The translations under genes and the position numbers were made by a program. 64,000 nt of DNA from Caryophanales bacterium (GTDB lineage Bacteria; Bacillota; Bacilli; Bacillales; Amphibacillaceae): positions 37,266 to 101,265 of the forward strand of contig JARIBO010000008.1 in assembly GCA_029257405.1 (NCBI GenBank), in the 5' to 3' direction. The notes beneath the pieces were generated by a model that was given only the letters and a program-made list of their open reading frames with translations, had not been told where the DNA came from and ran no database searches. Shown here piece by piece: positions 46,031 through 54,287 of this stretch (position 1 is its first letter; each line of letters opens with the position of its first letter).

Positions 46031-48595
46031 TTATACGCCACACTTAAGTTGTGCTCCACAACTCGTACATGTGTTACAGCCACCAATTTCTGCAACGTGG
46101 CCTTCTCGACAAACTGGACAACGGTCACCAATTTCTGAACCAATTGTTACGTTTGTTTTTTCAAGTTCTTGGATTGTATCCATTAAAACGATTTTTGGCT
46201 TGGTTTCAATTGTATAGCCATCGTTTTCGTTTTCTTCATAATTATTTTGTTCAGCTTTTAATGTTAGTACTTGTGAATCTCTGCTTCCATCAACATAAAC
46301 TGTTCCACCTTTTGCGCCGCCTTTATAAAGACGCTGATAAACACTTTCTACTTGATCGACAGTGTATCCACGCGGAGCATTTACTGTTTTAGATATTGAA
46401 CTATCTACCCACCTCTGAATCACACACTGCGTATCAGCATGATCTTCTGGTGCTAGTTCCATAGCAGAGACAAACCAATCAGGTAAATCATTTTCATCTG
46501 CATCTGGATTATTATCTAAATATTCTTGAACTATTTTTGCTTTAACTTCGATAAATTTACCTAAACGACCACTTCTAAAGTAAGAGAATGAGAAGTAAGG
46601 CTCAAGTCCTGTACTAACACCTACCATTGTTCCTGTTGATCCTGTTGGAGCAACTGTAAGTAGATGTGAGTTACGAATACCATATTTTAAAACACCTTCT
46701 CTTATCTGTTCTGGCATTTGCTTCATATAGCCCGTATTAATAAATTTATGACGAAGTTCGTTTGTTTCTTCTTCAGTTTCGCCAACTAAGAACGGGAAAC
46801 TTCCTTTTTCTTTAGCAATTTCAATTGACGTCTGGTAAGCAGTTACTGCGATTGTTTCAAAAATTTCATCAACTAGCTTATTACCTTCATCTGAACCATA
46901 TCTTGTTTCAGTATAAATAAGTAGATCATGTAATCCCATAACACCTAAACCAATACGTCTTTCACCTAACGCTTGTTTTTTGTTAGCTTCTAAGAAGTAA
47001 GGCGTAGCATCAATCACGTTATCTTGCATACGAATACCTGTTGCTACAGTTGTTTTAATTTTTTCAAAGTTAATTGTTTTTTCTTTTTTATTAGCCATTT
47101 CAGCTAAGTTAACTGCTGCTAAATTACAAACTGAGTAAGGTGCTAGTGGTTGTTCACCACAAGGGTTAGTCGCAACTACTTGGTCACCATAAGCTTTAGC
47201 GTTAGTCATATCATTCGCGTTATCGATAAAGAAAATACCTGGCTCAGCTGAATACGTCGCACACACATTAATTAAGTCCCATAAATCTTTAGCTCTTATT
47301 TCACGATAAACTCTAACGCCGTGACCCATTTCTTCCCAACGTCTAACATCACCAATTTCATGCCACTGTTCGTTGTATTCTTTCATTTCTTCTTCACTGT
47401 AATTTTCTACATCTGGGAATTTAAGCTCATAAATTGCATCGTCTTCAACAGCTTGCATAAATTCTTTTGTAATTGCTACAGAAATATTAGCACCTGTTAA
47501 GAATTCTGAGTCTTGAACAGTGTATGTTCCACCTGTATTTAACTTTATTTCTGCTTCTTTAATTGCTTCTTCTGTAAAGCCACCATTGCCTGGAATTGGC
47601 TTATAGTTAACAATACTTTGATACATATCTTTTTCTGTTTCTGTTAAAGGTTTAAAATCAAGCTTTTCTTCCGCCATTTGTCTGATTTGTTCGTCTTGTG
47701 TATTTTCAATTAAATATCTTAATATTCTAGAGTTTTGCATTTTAGAAATGATAAATTCAACAATATCTGGATGAGAGTCAACAAGCATAATCATTTGTGC
47801 TCCTCGACGTGATCCACCTTGTTCAACTAAATGAGTAAGCTTTGCAATATCATCTAACCAAGAAACAGATCCTGATGATTTACCATTCACTCCTCTTGCA
47901 AGTGCGTTACGTGGTCTTAATGTAGAACCGTTAGTACCAACGCCACCACCACGTGACATAATTTCCATAACTTCTTTACGGTGATCTGAGATACCTTCTC
48001 TTGAGTCTTGTATATAAGGCATTACGTAACAATTAAAGTAAGTCACGTCAGTTTCAGAACCTGCTCCGTATAAAACACGTCCTGCTGGAATGAAGTTTAG
48101 GTTAGTTAATTCATCTGCGAACTCATTTAACCATTTTGTTTTTTCTTCTTCAGTTCCTTCAACACTAGATAATCCATAAGCGTTACGTTTTGCAATTTGC
48201 TCATAATATATTTCAAGTGGTTTATCTAATGCATCAATATTTCTTTTTATTATACCTGTTTCAATTTCTTGTTCATTATCTAAAATATTCATAAATTCAG
48301 GAGCTACTTTAATGTAAGCTTGTCCTGTCTCTTTATTTAGTTCTTTAATGATTCCATATCCACGTGCTGGAAATTGTGGATCAGCTTTAACAGTTAAAAC
48401 TACAAAATCACCATTTTTTAACGTTTTTTTCTCAGTATCTTTAAATGCATAGCGATCAAGCATAACTAATCTCGATACACCCTCATGTGTTATTTTCATA
48501 TCATTCGTAATTGGATACACTTGAGGAAATAATTTAATATCCTCATTCAATTGACTAATGATAATACCATCTTTATTTTTATTTTTAATTGACAT
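46031..48595 (-). CDS. nrdJ: vitamin B12-dependent (class II) ribonucleotide reductase
   Basis: Adenosylcobalamin enzyme that makes deoxyribonucleotides with or without oxygen. The 854 residues include FIPAGRVLYGAG, FNCYVMPYIQDSREGI, RGGGVGTNGSTLRPRNA, the active-site stretch NPCGEQPLAPYSVCNLAAVNL and PTGSTGTMVGVSTGLEP. The C-terminus has a four-cysteine cluster CPVCREGHVAEIGGCNTCTSCG, as in long class II NrdJ. There is no ATP-cone regulator nearby, and no convincing cobalamin riboswitch or NrdR box was found in the 254 bases upstream. Staphylococcus normally relies on class Ib and III enzymes. Confidence 0.93.
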   Translation of the reverse strand: MSIKNKNKDGIIISQLNEDIKLFPQVYPITNDMKITHEGVSRLVMLDRYAFKDTEKKTLKNGDFVVLTVKADPQFPARGYGIIKELNKETGQAYIKVAPEFMNILDNEQEIETGIIKRNIDALDKPLEIYYEQIAKRNAYGLSSVEGTEEEKTKWLNEFADELTNLNFIPAGRVLYGAGSETDVTYFNCYVMPYIQDSREGISDHRKEVMEIMSRGGGVGTNGSTLRPRNALARGVNGKSSGSVSWLDDIAKLTHLVEQGGSRRGAQMIMLVDSHPDIVEFIISKMQNSRILRYLIENTQDEQIRQMAEEKLDFKPLTETEKDMYQSIVNYKPIPGNGGFTEEAIKEAEIKLNTGGTYTVQDSEFLTGANISVAITKEFMQAVEDDAIYELKFPDVENYSEEEMKEYNEQWHEIGDVRRWEEMGHGVRVYREIRAKDLWDLINVCATYSAEPGIFFIDNANDMTNAKAYGDQVVATNPCGEQPLAPYSVCNLAAVNLAEMANKKEKTINFEKIKTTVATGIRMQDNVIDATPYFLEANKKQALGERRIGLGVMGLHDLLIYTETRYGSDEGNKLVDEIFETIAVTAYQTSIEIAKEKGSFPFLVGETEEETNELRHKFINTGYMKQMPEQIREGVLKYGIRNSHLLTVAPTGSTGTMVGVSTGLEPYFSFSYFRSGRLGKFIEVKAKIVQEYLDNNPDADENDLPDWFVSAMELAPEDHADTQCVIQRWVDSSISKTVNAPRGYTVDQVESVYQRLYKGGAKGGTVYVDGSRDSQVLTLKAEQNNYEENENDGYTIETKPKIVLMDTIQELEKTNVTIGSEIGDRCPVCREGHVAEIGGCNTCTSCGAQLKCGV

Positions 48596-48756
48596 ATCGT
48601 CACTCCTTTAAAACTATAGCCATATAGAATTTCCGTCCTTTTATCTATATGTTGTGTTTAAATAATACAATACTTACTACATCTTGTAAAGCATTGTTAT
48701 CTAATTTTTTAATTTTAGATTATTTATCTGATTAAAATCGCACAGGTAGCATTAAA

Positions 48757-48807
48757 TTGACAGCTAAATTTATAATCTTTGTATTATTGTTTAATAACAT
48801 TTATACT
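48757..48807 (+). promoter_or_regulatory. candidate promoters for yqhL
   Basis: Two overlapping sigma-A-like options: TTGACA (48757-48762) with TGTATT at 17 bases, and TTGTAT (48779-48784) with TATACT (48802-48807) at 17 bases. Both precede the rhodanese gene. Confidence 0.5.
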
Positions 48808-48849
48808 AAGTAAGAGCTTGTTTAATTTTATTTATTTGGAGGCATATGT

Positions 48850-49230
48850 ATGGTTTTTTTATATCCAATAGCAGCAGTAATTTTAGGTTTTGTAATTATG
48901 TATTCGTTGAGACATTTTCAACAAAAAAAATATTTAAATGTATTATCTCAAGATGAATTTATAAAAGGATATCGAAAAGCCCAATTAATCGATATTAGAG
49001 AACCACAAGAATTTGACCGTGGTTACATCAGAGGTGCACGCAATCTTCCACTAACTCAAATGAAACAAAGATTAATCGAACTGAGACCTGATAAGCCAGT
49101 TTATTTATATGGACAAGGTAATGGACGATCAAAGCGAGCAGCTCACTTACTTTATAAAAATAATTATCAGGATATAAATATTCTTGATGGTGGGTTTAAA
49201 AAATGGACTGGAAAAGTTGATTCAAAGTAA
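48850..49230 (+). CDS. membrane-anchored rhodanese-like protein (YqhL)
   Basis: The 126 residues comprise one N-terminal membrane helix (FLYPIAAVILGFVIMYSL) and a rhodanese domain (QLIDIREPQEFDRGYIRGARNLPL, LDGGFKKW). The active-site loop reads YLYGQGNGRSKRAAH: Gly stands where the catalytic Cys of rhodaneses lies, so sulfur transfer is unlikely and a binding role is more probable. Good ribosome site ttggagg. Bacillus yqhL is in the same neighbourhood, near yqgY and comG. Confidence 0.85.
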   Translation: MVFLYPIAAVILGFVIMYSLRHFQQKKYLNVLSQDEFIKGYRKAQLIDIREPQEFDRGYIRGARNLPLTQMKQRLIELRPDKPVYLYGQGNGRSKRAAHLLYKNNYQDINILDGGFKKWTGKVDSK

Positions 49231-49247
49231 ATCACCATTTAACCGAT

Positions 49248-49287
49248 AAAAAAGATCTTAACAGAATTTTCTGTTAAGATCTTTTTT
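49248..49287. terminator. bidirectional terminator, yqhL / DUF2626 gene
   Basis: aaaaaagatcttaacag pairs perfectly with ctgttaagatctttttt around a six-base loop, serving both converging genes. Confidence 0.88.
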
Positions 49288-49529
49288 TATACGCCAAACC
49301 CTGGAACTAAAATAAATTCAGTATACCAAGTAAATCCGACCATAAACACTGTTAAATAAGCACCAAACATATACATATACATACGTTCTGATAACCTTAA
49401 ATAACTAAGTGTTAGGAAAAAAGCTGTTTGCACGAGAAATAATATTGCAGTGTTATACATATCTCCTACATAAAACATAATAGTAAAAATTCCTGTCCAA
49501 AATGCGAGTACGCGAAACATACGATCCAT
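49287..49529 (-). CDS. DUF2626 membrane protein (YqgY-like)
   Basis: An 80-residue membrane protein, MDRMFRVLAFWTGIFTIMFYVGDM followed by two more hydrophobic helices and the tail FGAYLTVFMVGFTWYTEFI. This is the DUF2626/YqgY pattern. The ORF track extends nine codons too far; ATG 49529 follows gaaggaggggaa. The role is unknown. Its neighbourhood to comG is kept in Bacillus. Confidence 0.85.
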   Translation of the reverse strand: MDRMFRVLAFWTGIFTIMFYVGDMYNTAILFLVQTAFFLTLSYLRLSERMYMYMFGAYLTVFMVGFTWYTEFILVPGFGV

Positions 49530-49601
49530 GCTTATTTCCCCTCCTTCTATAAACATAACCTAATACATATACATTATAGACCAGCTTATCTGTATTGTAA
49601 A

Positions 49602-50315
49602 TTAATTACTAGTTTCTAAAGTCAAAAATTTTATATCATAACTACAAACTTTACAATCATCAAACATATTAGTAATTTCTTTAAATTCTATCTCATTAAA
49701 TAATTCTGTAAACATTCCTTTTAAAAATTCATGGTGCAAATGACAGATTACATCGTCTTTTCCTGCAATAAGTTCTCTAAATGGACAATTTTTTATTAAA
49801 TATGACATAGTATCAGTTTTTTCATCATATTCAAAAGTAGCATATAAGCCTAAAAGATTAGATGTTTCTGTTAATAATTTTGTTTTTTCAAGATTAGATA
49901 TATTTTCTTCATAATTTGTTAAATTAAGATTTTCAATCATTTTTTTACCATAATCTTTTCCTACCTCAAATAAGATTTCTTTTCCCGCTTCACCTAACTT
50001 GGCTATGGCTCCTAATGTAATTGATGATAATAATTTATAGTCTCTATATGGAAAACTAATTTCTGTTGCTTCTTTACTTATTGTGTAAAGTCGATTTGGT
50101 CTACCTCTTCTTTTTGTATCATTTAAAAAAGACTCTACGATGTTAACTTCAGTTAATTTTGTTAAATGAAGTCTTGCAACGTTTGAATGAATTTTAAATG
50201 CTTCTGCTATTTCTTTAACTGTCACAGGTTCTGTTGCTTCAATGATATATTCATAAATGCCATGTCTTGTCGGATCGCTTAAAACATTCGTTAACTCAAG
50301 TGTTTTATTCTTCAC
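49602..50315 (-). CDS. ArsR/SufR-like HTH regulator with C-terminal cysteine cluster
   Basis: About 237 residues. The N-terminal winged helix is LSDPTRHGIYEYIIEATEPVTVKEIAEAFKIHSNVARLHLTKL, followed by RRGRPNRLYTIS. The C-terminal domain has four cysteines arranged NCPFRELIAG...VICHLHHEFLKG...DDCKVCSYDI, reminiscent of SufR-type iron-sulfur sensors. The start at GTG 50315 after agaggtga is preferred over the GTG at 50324 in the track. It lies about 50 bases after comGG with no terminator between, so it may be read with the com operon. Target genes are unknown. Confidence 0.82.
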   Translation of the reverse strand: MKNKTLELTNVLSDPTRHGIYEYIIEATEPVTVKEIAEAFKIHSNVARLHLTKLTEVNIVESFLNDTKRRGRPNRLYTISKEATEISFPYRDYKLLSSITLGAIAKLGEAGKEILFEVGKDYGKKMIENLNLTNYEENISNLEKTKLLTETSNLLGLYATFEYDEKTDTMSYLIKNCPFRELIAGKDDVICHLHHEFLKGMFTELFNEIEFKEITNMFDDCKVCSYDIKFLTLETSN

Positions 50316-50366
50316 TTGTTTCACCTCTTCTAAAACTATTATAACAAATAAAAGACGAGAATTGTA

Positions 50367-50726
50367 TCATTCTATATCAATTTCATAAGTCGTTTCATAA
50401 AGAGAATTATTATTTAGAGTCATCTCGTTGTTTACTATATACCTCGTATCATATTTGTTGTTTAATTTGATTTCTATCTCACCATTAGGATAAACAAAAT
50501 AAAAATCAAATTGTTCTTTTTCATTATTACTCAGTAAATCAACTTTACTCATTTGAATTAGTGTCTCTACTTCTAATTGCTCAAGTAAAAATTGTGTATC
50601 TTCGATTGTATTCATATATAATTTAATTGATGTTGTAAATAACATAAAAATAATTGAAGCGGATATAAGGACAAACAGTAACATTTGTCCTCGATCATTA
50701 TTAATCCACTTTAAATACTTTTTCAT
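50367..50726 (-). CDS. comGG: ComGG-like minor pseudopilin
   Basis: About 119 residues: basic start KKYLKWINNDRGQ, one membrane helix LLFVLISASIIFMLFTTSI, and a polar extracellular part. Identity is by position as the last comG gene; sequence conservation is low in this family. The upstream ATG (50738) is an alternative; ggtg eight bases ahead favours 50726. Minor pseudopilin of the DNA-uptake pilus. It overlaps comGF by 26 bases. Confidence 0.75.
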   Translation of the reverse strand: MKKYLKWINNDRGQMLLFVLISASIIFMLFTTSIKLYMNTIEDTQFLLEQLEVETLIQMSKVDLLSNNEKEQFDFYFVYPNGEIEIKLNNKYDTRYIVNNEMTLNNNSLYETTYEIDIE

Positions 50727-51114
50727 ACTTTTCACCATCTTTTAAACGTATTCTAACTTTTACACCATAATCTAAATTATCTGTTTCAAATTTAACGATA
50801 TTTCGCAAATAAATTTCATGACCTCGGTTATCTACTCTTCGTCTAATTAAATCCCCATATTGTTCAATAACAGCAATTTCATCAGTTGATAAATAGAAAT
50901 ACAATTTATTGTCTTTAGCAATTAATTGTTCAGAACGGTGAATATCTTCCTTAATAAATAACATAAATTTATATGGTGTAATTTCTAATTTTGATATTTT
51001 TTTTACTTCGTATAACAATTCATAGATTAAAGGTAGCGATATGAGCACAAGTGATAAAGAAATTAAAGTACTAACTAAAGTAAACCCTTGTTCATGTTTT
51101 CTCCTTTTTTCCAT
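50701..51114 (-). CDS. comGF: ComGF minor pseudopilin
   Basis: About 137 residues beginning EKRRKHEQGFTLVSTLISLSLVLISLPLIYELL, a type IV pilin-like leader and helix (QG-FTLVSTL). The C-terminal beta-rich part (AVIEQYGDLIRRRVDNRGHEIYLRNI) fits ComGF. The track starts 19 codons early; ATG 51114 is chosen because it gives a normal leader. It overlaps the end of comGE. Confidence 0.82.
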   Translation of the reverse strand: MEKRRKHEQGFTLVSTLISLSLVLISLPLIYELLYEVKKISKLEITPYKFMLFIKEDIHRSEQLIAKDNKLYFYLSTDEIAVIEQYGDLIRRRVDNRGHEIYLRNIVKFETDNLDYGVKVRIRLKDGEKYEKVFKVD

Positions 51115-51436
51115 AATAACACCTGTTTTCTCTTTCATTCTTAATATTTGTCCATGTTCCACAAACTTCAATTAATTCCTTTTTATAAACAATTTTGAAT
51201 TGAAATAAATCATTTTCGCCAGTTTGATTTACGGAGTCGTGAGAATTGATTTCTTCGATTAGAATATCGTGTAATTTATATGCAGCTGTTAATTTTTGTT
51301 TGATTACAACTTGGTGTTTTTTAACAATAATAATACTTGGAACAACTGACGTTACTAATAAGATTACAATTGTAAAAGCAATTAGTGTTTGAATAAGTGA
51401 AATTCCTTTTTCTTCTTTTTGATTAGGAAGATACAA
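51092..51436 (-). CDS. comGE: ComGE-like minor pseudopilin
   Basis: About 114 residues: LPNQKEEKGISLIQTLIAFTIVILLVTSVVPS carries a pilin-like leader where the position after the cleavage glycine is Ile instead of Phe, with Gln in place of the usual Glu at position 5. The TTG at 51436 follows gggagg at good spacing and is favoured over the longer frame in the track. Two cysteines in the C-terminal part may form a disulfide. Position identifies it as ComGE. Confidence 0.75.
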   Translation of the reverse strand: MYLPNQKEEKGISLIQTLIAFTIVILLVTSVVPSIIIVKKHQVVIKQKLTAAYKLHDILIEEINSHDSVNQTGENDLFQFKIVYKKELIEVCGTWTNIKNERENRCYYGKKEKT

Positions 51437-51851
51437 TATAAAAACCTCCCTTACCAAAAGGAAAAATTAATTCATGTTTCCTTTTCTTTCCTTCATTAAA
51501 AATAACACGCCCTGGCGTTTTAAATGTTCCATTCTTTTGATAAATAATACTTTGAAATACCCGTGTTTCGACTGTAACGTTCTCTGGATAACTCCTTTCT
51601 TTTATAAGTTCATTAGTAGAATTTTTAATTAACTTATAGCTGTTTGGATTAAATGTTAATTCATAAAAATCATTGGTTCGAAAATTTTGAGATTGAACTA
51701 AATCAACATCTGACTTTAATTCATCAAAAAACACATCCATTTTAGTTTTCGTTAAATTGCTGTACCCAAGGGGGATAATAAGCAAAATAATGATTAATTT
51801 TATAGCTAACACTACAAGCACTTCAACAAGTGTAAAAGCTTTATTAGACAT
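51423..51851 (-). CDS. comGD: ComGD pseudopilin
   Basis: A 142-residue pilin-like protein. SNKAFTLVEVLVVLAIKLIIILLIIPLG gives a short leader, the FTLVEVL methylated helix with Glu5, and a membrane segment. A polar domain follows (DVDLVQSQNFRTNDFYELTFNPN). The cleavage residue before Phe is Ala rather than Gly. It starts directly after comGC. Part of the competence pseudopilus with ComGC. Confidence 0.87.
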   Translation of the reverse strand: MSNKAFTLVEVLVVLAIKLIIILLIIPLGYSNLTKTKMDVFFDELKSDVDLVQSQNFRTNDFYELTFNPNSYKLIKNSTNELIKERSYPENVTVETRVFQSIIYQKNGTFKTPGRVIFNEGKKRKHELIFPFGKGGFYIVSS

Positions 51852-52151
51852 TTACTCTGAAACTACGCCATTTGTGATAGTTAATACATCCCCATTCTTA
51901 CACGTTTTTTGATTTTCATTTATAAGACCTGAATCAACTAAAGCATCAATTGAACTAACTTTACTCCCTTCTTCTAGTTCATACATATCAGCTTGCGATT
52001 GAACAGTTAATTTAAGAGCTTCACACCCATCAGCATGCATGTCACTCGTTTTGCTTCCAATACCAGGAAGAATTAATAAAATTAATACAGTAATAATTAA
52101 AAGCACAACTAACATTTCTATTAAGGTAAAACCTTTTTCATTTTTAAACAT
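51852..52151 (-). CDS. comGC: ComGC major pseudopilin
   Basis: A 99-residue major pseudopilin. The start FKNEKGFTLIEMLVVLLIITVLILLILPG has the prepilin peptidase site after KG and Glu5 of the mature chain. Two cysteines (DGCEALK and QKTCKNG) could form the disulfide known for ComGC. The track begins 16 codons earlier; ATG 52151 follows ggaggcgg. It polymerises into the pilus that pulls DNA through the wall. The prepilin peptidase ComC is not in the window. Confidence 0.93.
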   Translation of the reverse strand: MFKNEKGFTLIEMLVVLLIITVLILLILPGIGSKTSDMHADGCEALKLTVQSQADMYELEEGSKVSSIDALVDSGLINENQKTCKNGDVLTITNGVVSE

Positions 52152-52165
52152 TTTTCCGCCTCCAA

Positions 52166-53221
52166 TTATATTGTTTGCATCAACTGAATCATTGGCCACA
52201 TTAATGTGGCATAGATAAACACAATAAATAATGCAATGAGCACAAAAAATACGGGTTGTACTCTTTGAATGAATGTATCAGTTTTCAATTTTATTTGATC
52301 ATTAATTTGTTCACTATAAACACTTAAATCTCTTTCTAATAATTGTGAATCGATATTAGCATCAAATATTTGCGCTATATTTAATTCTAAAAAATACAAA
52401 TTCATAATTAAATAACTTAAGTTTTCACCATTACTTAATTGTTTAATCATTAATTTTGAATAATTGTTAATGATTAAATTTTCCTTTTGCATTGATAAGT
52501 GTTTAAGAATCGTTTTTAATGAGATACCTGTTTTTAAAAACATGCTCATTTGTAGTGAAAAATAGTAAGACGTTTGTAATCTCAATAAACTTCGAAAAAG
52601 AGGAATTTTTTGATAGATTCTCAGTAATTGTTCGATATCCAATTTTTTTTGAACTTTCTTAAAAAGAAACCATATTATAATTAAGACAATTGTCATAATT
52701 ATAAAAACACTACTTAACACATCTATAATCATAATCGAATAAACAACAGATTTTGCTGAATCACTATCCATTAGAAAAAAATTAGTAAAGGAAGGTAAGA
52801 CAAATTGTTTGATGATGATTAGTATGATGAAGAAAAAAACAAATAGTATAAAAGGATATTTTATTGTTTGTTTAATTTTTGCTACGTTTTTAATTCGATA
52901 AGCGTACATTTCTTGGCATTTTTCAATCGTTTGGACTAAATCATTATTCACTTTAACAAATGACATATAAGTGACTATTGTTGGGTGAAAATTTAACTTT
53001 GCAAAAGTCTCTTCTATAGGTAATCCTTCTGTTAAAGATTTACTAAATTTTTGAGCAATCGGTTTTAAATTAGGATCCCACTCCATTTTATTTAATGATT
53101 CTAATAAAGGATAACCATAAGATAAAAATCGATACAAACGTTCTAGAAAATAATTTTGTTCTATTTCTGACAGTTTATGATGATTTTTATTAAACAATTT
53201 TTTCTTTAGGAATGAAACCAT
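52166..53221 (-). CDS. comGB: ComGB competence membrane platform protein
   Basis: A 351-residue GspF/PilC-type inner membrane protein: two T2SSF domains with membrane helices near 135-160, 165-190 and 325-345. Sequences like EQNYFLERLYRFLSYGYPLLESL and LQTSYYFSLQMSMFLKTGISLKTIL match the two repeats. It is the platform for pseudopilus assembly by ComGA. It overlaps comGA by 32 bases. Confidence 0.93.
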   Translation of the reverse strand: MVSFLKKKLFNKNHHKLSEIEQNYFLERLYRFLSYGYPLLESLNKMEWDPNLKPIAQKFSKSLTEGLPIEETFAKLNFHPTIVTYMSFVKVNNDLVQTIEKCQEMYAYRIKNVAKIKQTIKYPFILFVFFFIILIIIKQFVLPSFTNFFLMDSDSAKSVVYSIMIIDVLSSVFIIMTIVLIIIWFLFKKVQKKLDIEQLLRIYQKIPLFRSLLRLQTSYYFSLQMSMFLKTGISLKTILKHLSMQKENLIINNYSKLMIKQLSNGENLSYLIMNLYFLELNIAQIFDANIDSQLLERDLSVYSEQINDQIKLKTDTFIQRVQPVFFVLIALFIVFIYATLMWPMIQLMQTI

Positions 53222-54176
53222 AAAGATATGCCTTCTTTCTTAGTTCTTTAAATGATAAAAATTTAAACTCGTCTGTTTTTTCTTTTTTTAAATGAGGTGA
53301 AATTATTTCAGCAATAGCAGCTCTTCTTTTATAACCTTTAATTTTATTAAGTAAAATTAATTCAAGCGAGATAACTGATTTAACTGTTTGATTAATTTCA
53401 AGTTCAGAAATACCTATTTCCTTTAAACGATCTAAAGTACCTTTTGCGTTATTTGCATGAATCGTTGTCAAAACAAGATGTCCTGTTAATGCTGCCCGAA
53501 AAGCATATTTTGCAGTTAATGCATCTCTTATCTCTCCTAATAAAATAACGTCGGGGTCATGTCTTAAAATGGCTTTTAAACCACTTTCATAGTTAATCTG
53601 AGCAGTGTTATTAATTTGAATTTGAATAACGTCTGTTAAATTTCTTTCTATTGGATCTTCTAAAGTGATTATTTGGGAGTTTTTGGTTTCGAGTAATTTT
53701 TCAATTAAACTATACATTAGAGTTGTTTTACCTGACCCAGTAGATCCTGAGAATATAATAAGCCCTGAAGTTAATGATAAAAGTTCTGTTATTTTTTCAT
53801 GTTGAAAAGGGAATAAACAAAGTTCATCTATAGAGTATCGTTTTGTTTGAGGTAAAATCCTAATTGTTAAACTTTCAGTGTATTTAACCGGTAACGTAGA
53901 TAATCTCAAAGAATATTGATGATTCTTATATTTATAATCAAGCGCTCCATCTTGAGGTCTAAATGATTCACCAATATCCATTGAAGCGGAGAATTTCAAA
54001 TGGAGCAAAATAACAGTATATTGTTTAAAACTAATTTTCTTTTTTAATTGCCTCATTCCATTAATTCGATAAAAAACTTTAACTGAATCTTCTTCAACAT
54101 AAAAATGAATATCTGAAGCGGTTTCGTTGAAAGCAATAATTAAAATGTTTTTTATTATTTTTTCAGCATTGTTCAT
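53190..54176 (-). CDS. comGA: ComGA competence traffic ATPase
   Basis: A 328-residue GspE/PilB-type ATPase. It has ETASDIHFYVEEDSVKVFYRINGMRQ near the N-terminus, Walker A IFSGSTGSGKTTLMYSL (about 135-151), the Asp box IITLEDPIE, Walker B DPDVILLGEIRDALTAKYA and the His box LTGHLVLTTIHANNA. The zinc-binding CxxC seen in PilB is lacking, as in other ComGA. Strong ribosome site aaaggaggtga. First gene of the complete seven-gene comG operon, transcribed from a sigma-H-like promoter. Confidence 0.95.
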   Translation of the reverse strand: MNNAEKIIKNILIIAFNETASDIHFYVEEDSVKVFYRINGMRQLKKKISFKQYTVILLHLKFSASMDIGESFRPQDGALDYKYKNHQYSLRLSTLPVKYTESLTIRILPQTKRYSIDELCLFPFQHEKITELLSLTSGLIIFSGSTGSGKTTLMYSLIEKLLETKNSQIITLEDPIERNLTDVIQIQINNTAQINYESGLKAILRHDPDVILLGEIRDALTAKYAFRAALTGHLVLTTIHANNAKGTLDRLKEIGISELEINQTVKSVISLELILLNKIKGYKRRAAIAEIISPHLKKEKTDEFKFLSFKELRKKAYLYGFIPKEKIV

Positions 54177-54210
54177 AATAAATCACCTCCTTTTGAAATG
54201 CTCTACTGTC

Positions 54211-54240
54211 ATATTCGCAGGAGATAGACTTATTCCTTTT
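54211..54240 (-). promoter_or_regulatory. sigma-H-type promoter of the comG operon
   Basis: Minus strand AAAAGGAATAAGTCTATCTC continuing to GCGAATAT has AGGA and GAAT cores separated by exactly 17 bases, the spacing in the sigma-H consensus RnAGGAwWW-N11/12-RnnGAATww. Only the R before GAAT deviates. It lies about 35 bases upstream of the comGA start. In S. aureus, comG is known to depend on SigH. Confidence 0.72.
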
Positions 54241-54255
54241 TATTTTACAAAAATA

Positions 54256-54287
54256 AAAAAGTAGGAGAATGATATCTCCTACTTTTT
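54256..54287 (-). terminator. terminator after the YqgX-like gene
   Basis: aaaaagtaggaga pairs perfectly with tctcctacttttt, overlapping the stop codon, then a T-run on the minus strand. It insulates the comG promoter. Confidence 0.87.

Noticed and set aside
46051-46392. 113-aa + strand ORF
   Set aside because: Antisense shadow of nrdJ.
48596-48849. Possible NrdR box or cobalamin riboswitch upstream of nrdJ
   Set aside because: tatatgttgtgttt resembles half a NrdR box, but no matching left half or paired box was found, and no B12-box or riboswitch fold was recognised.
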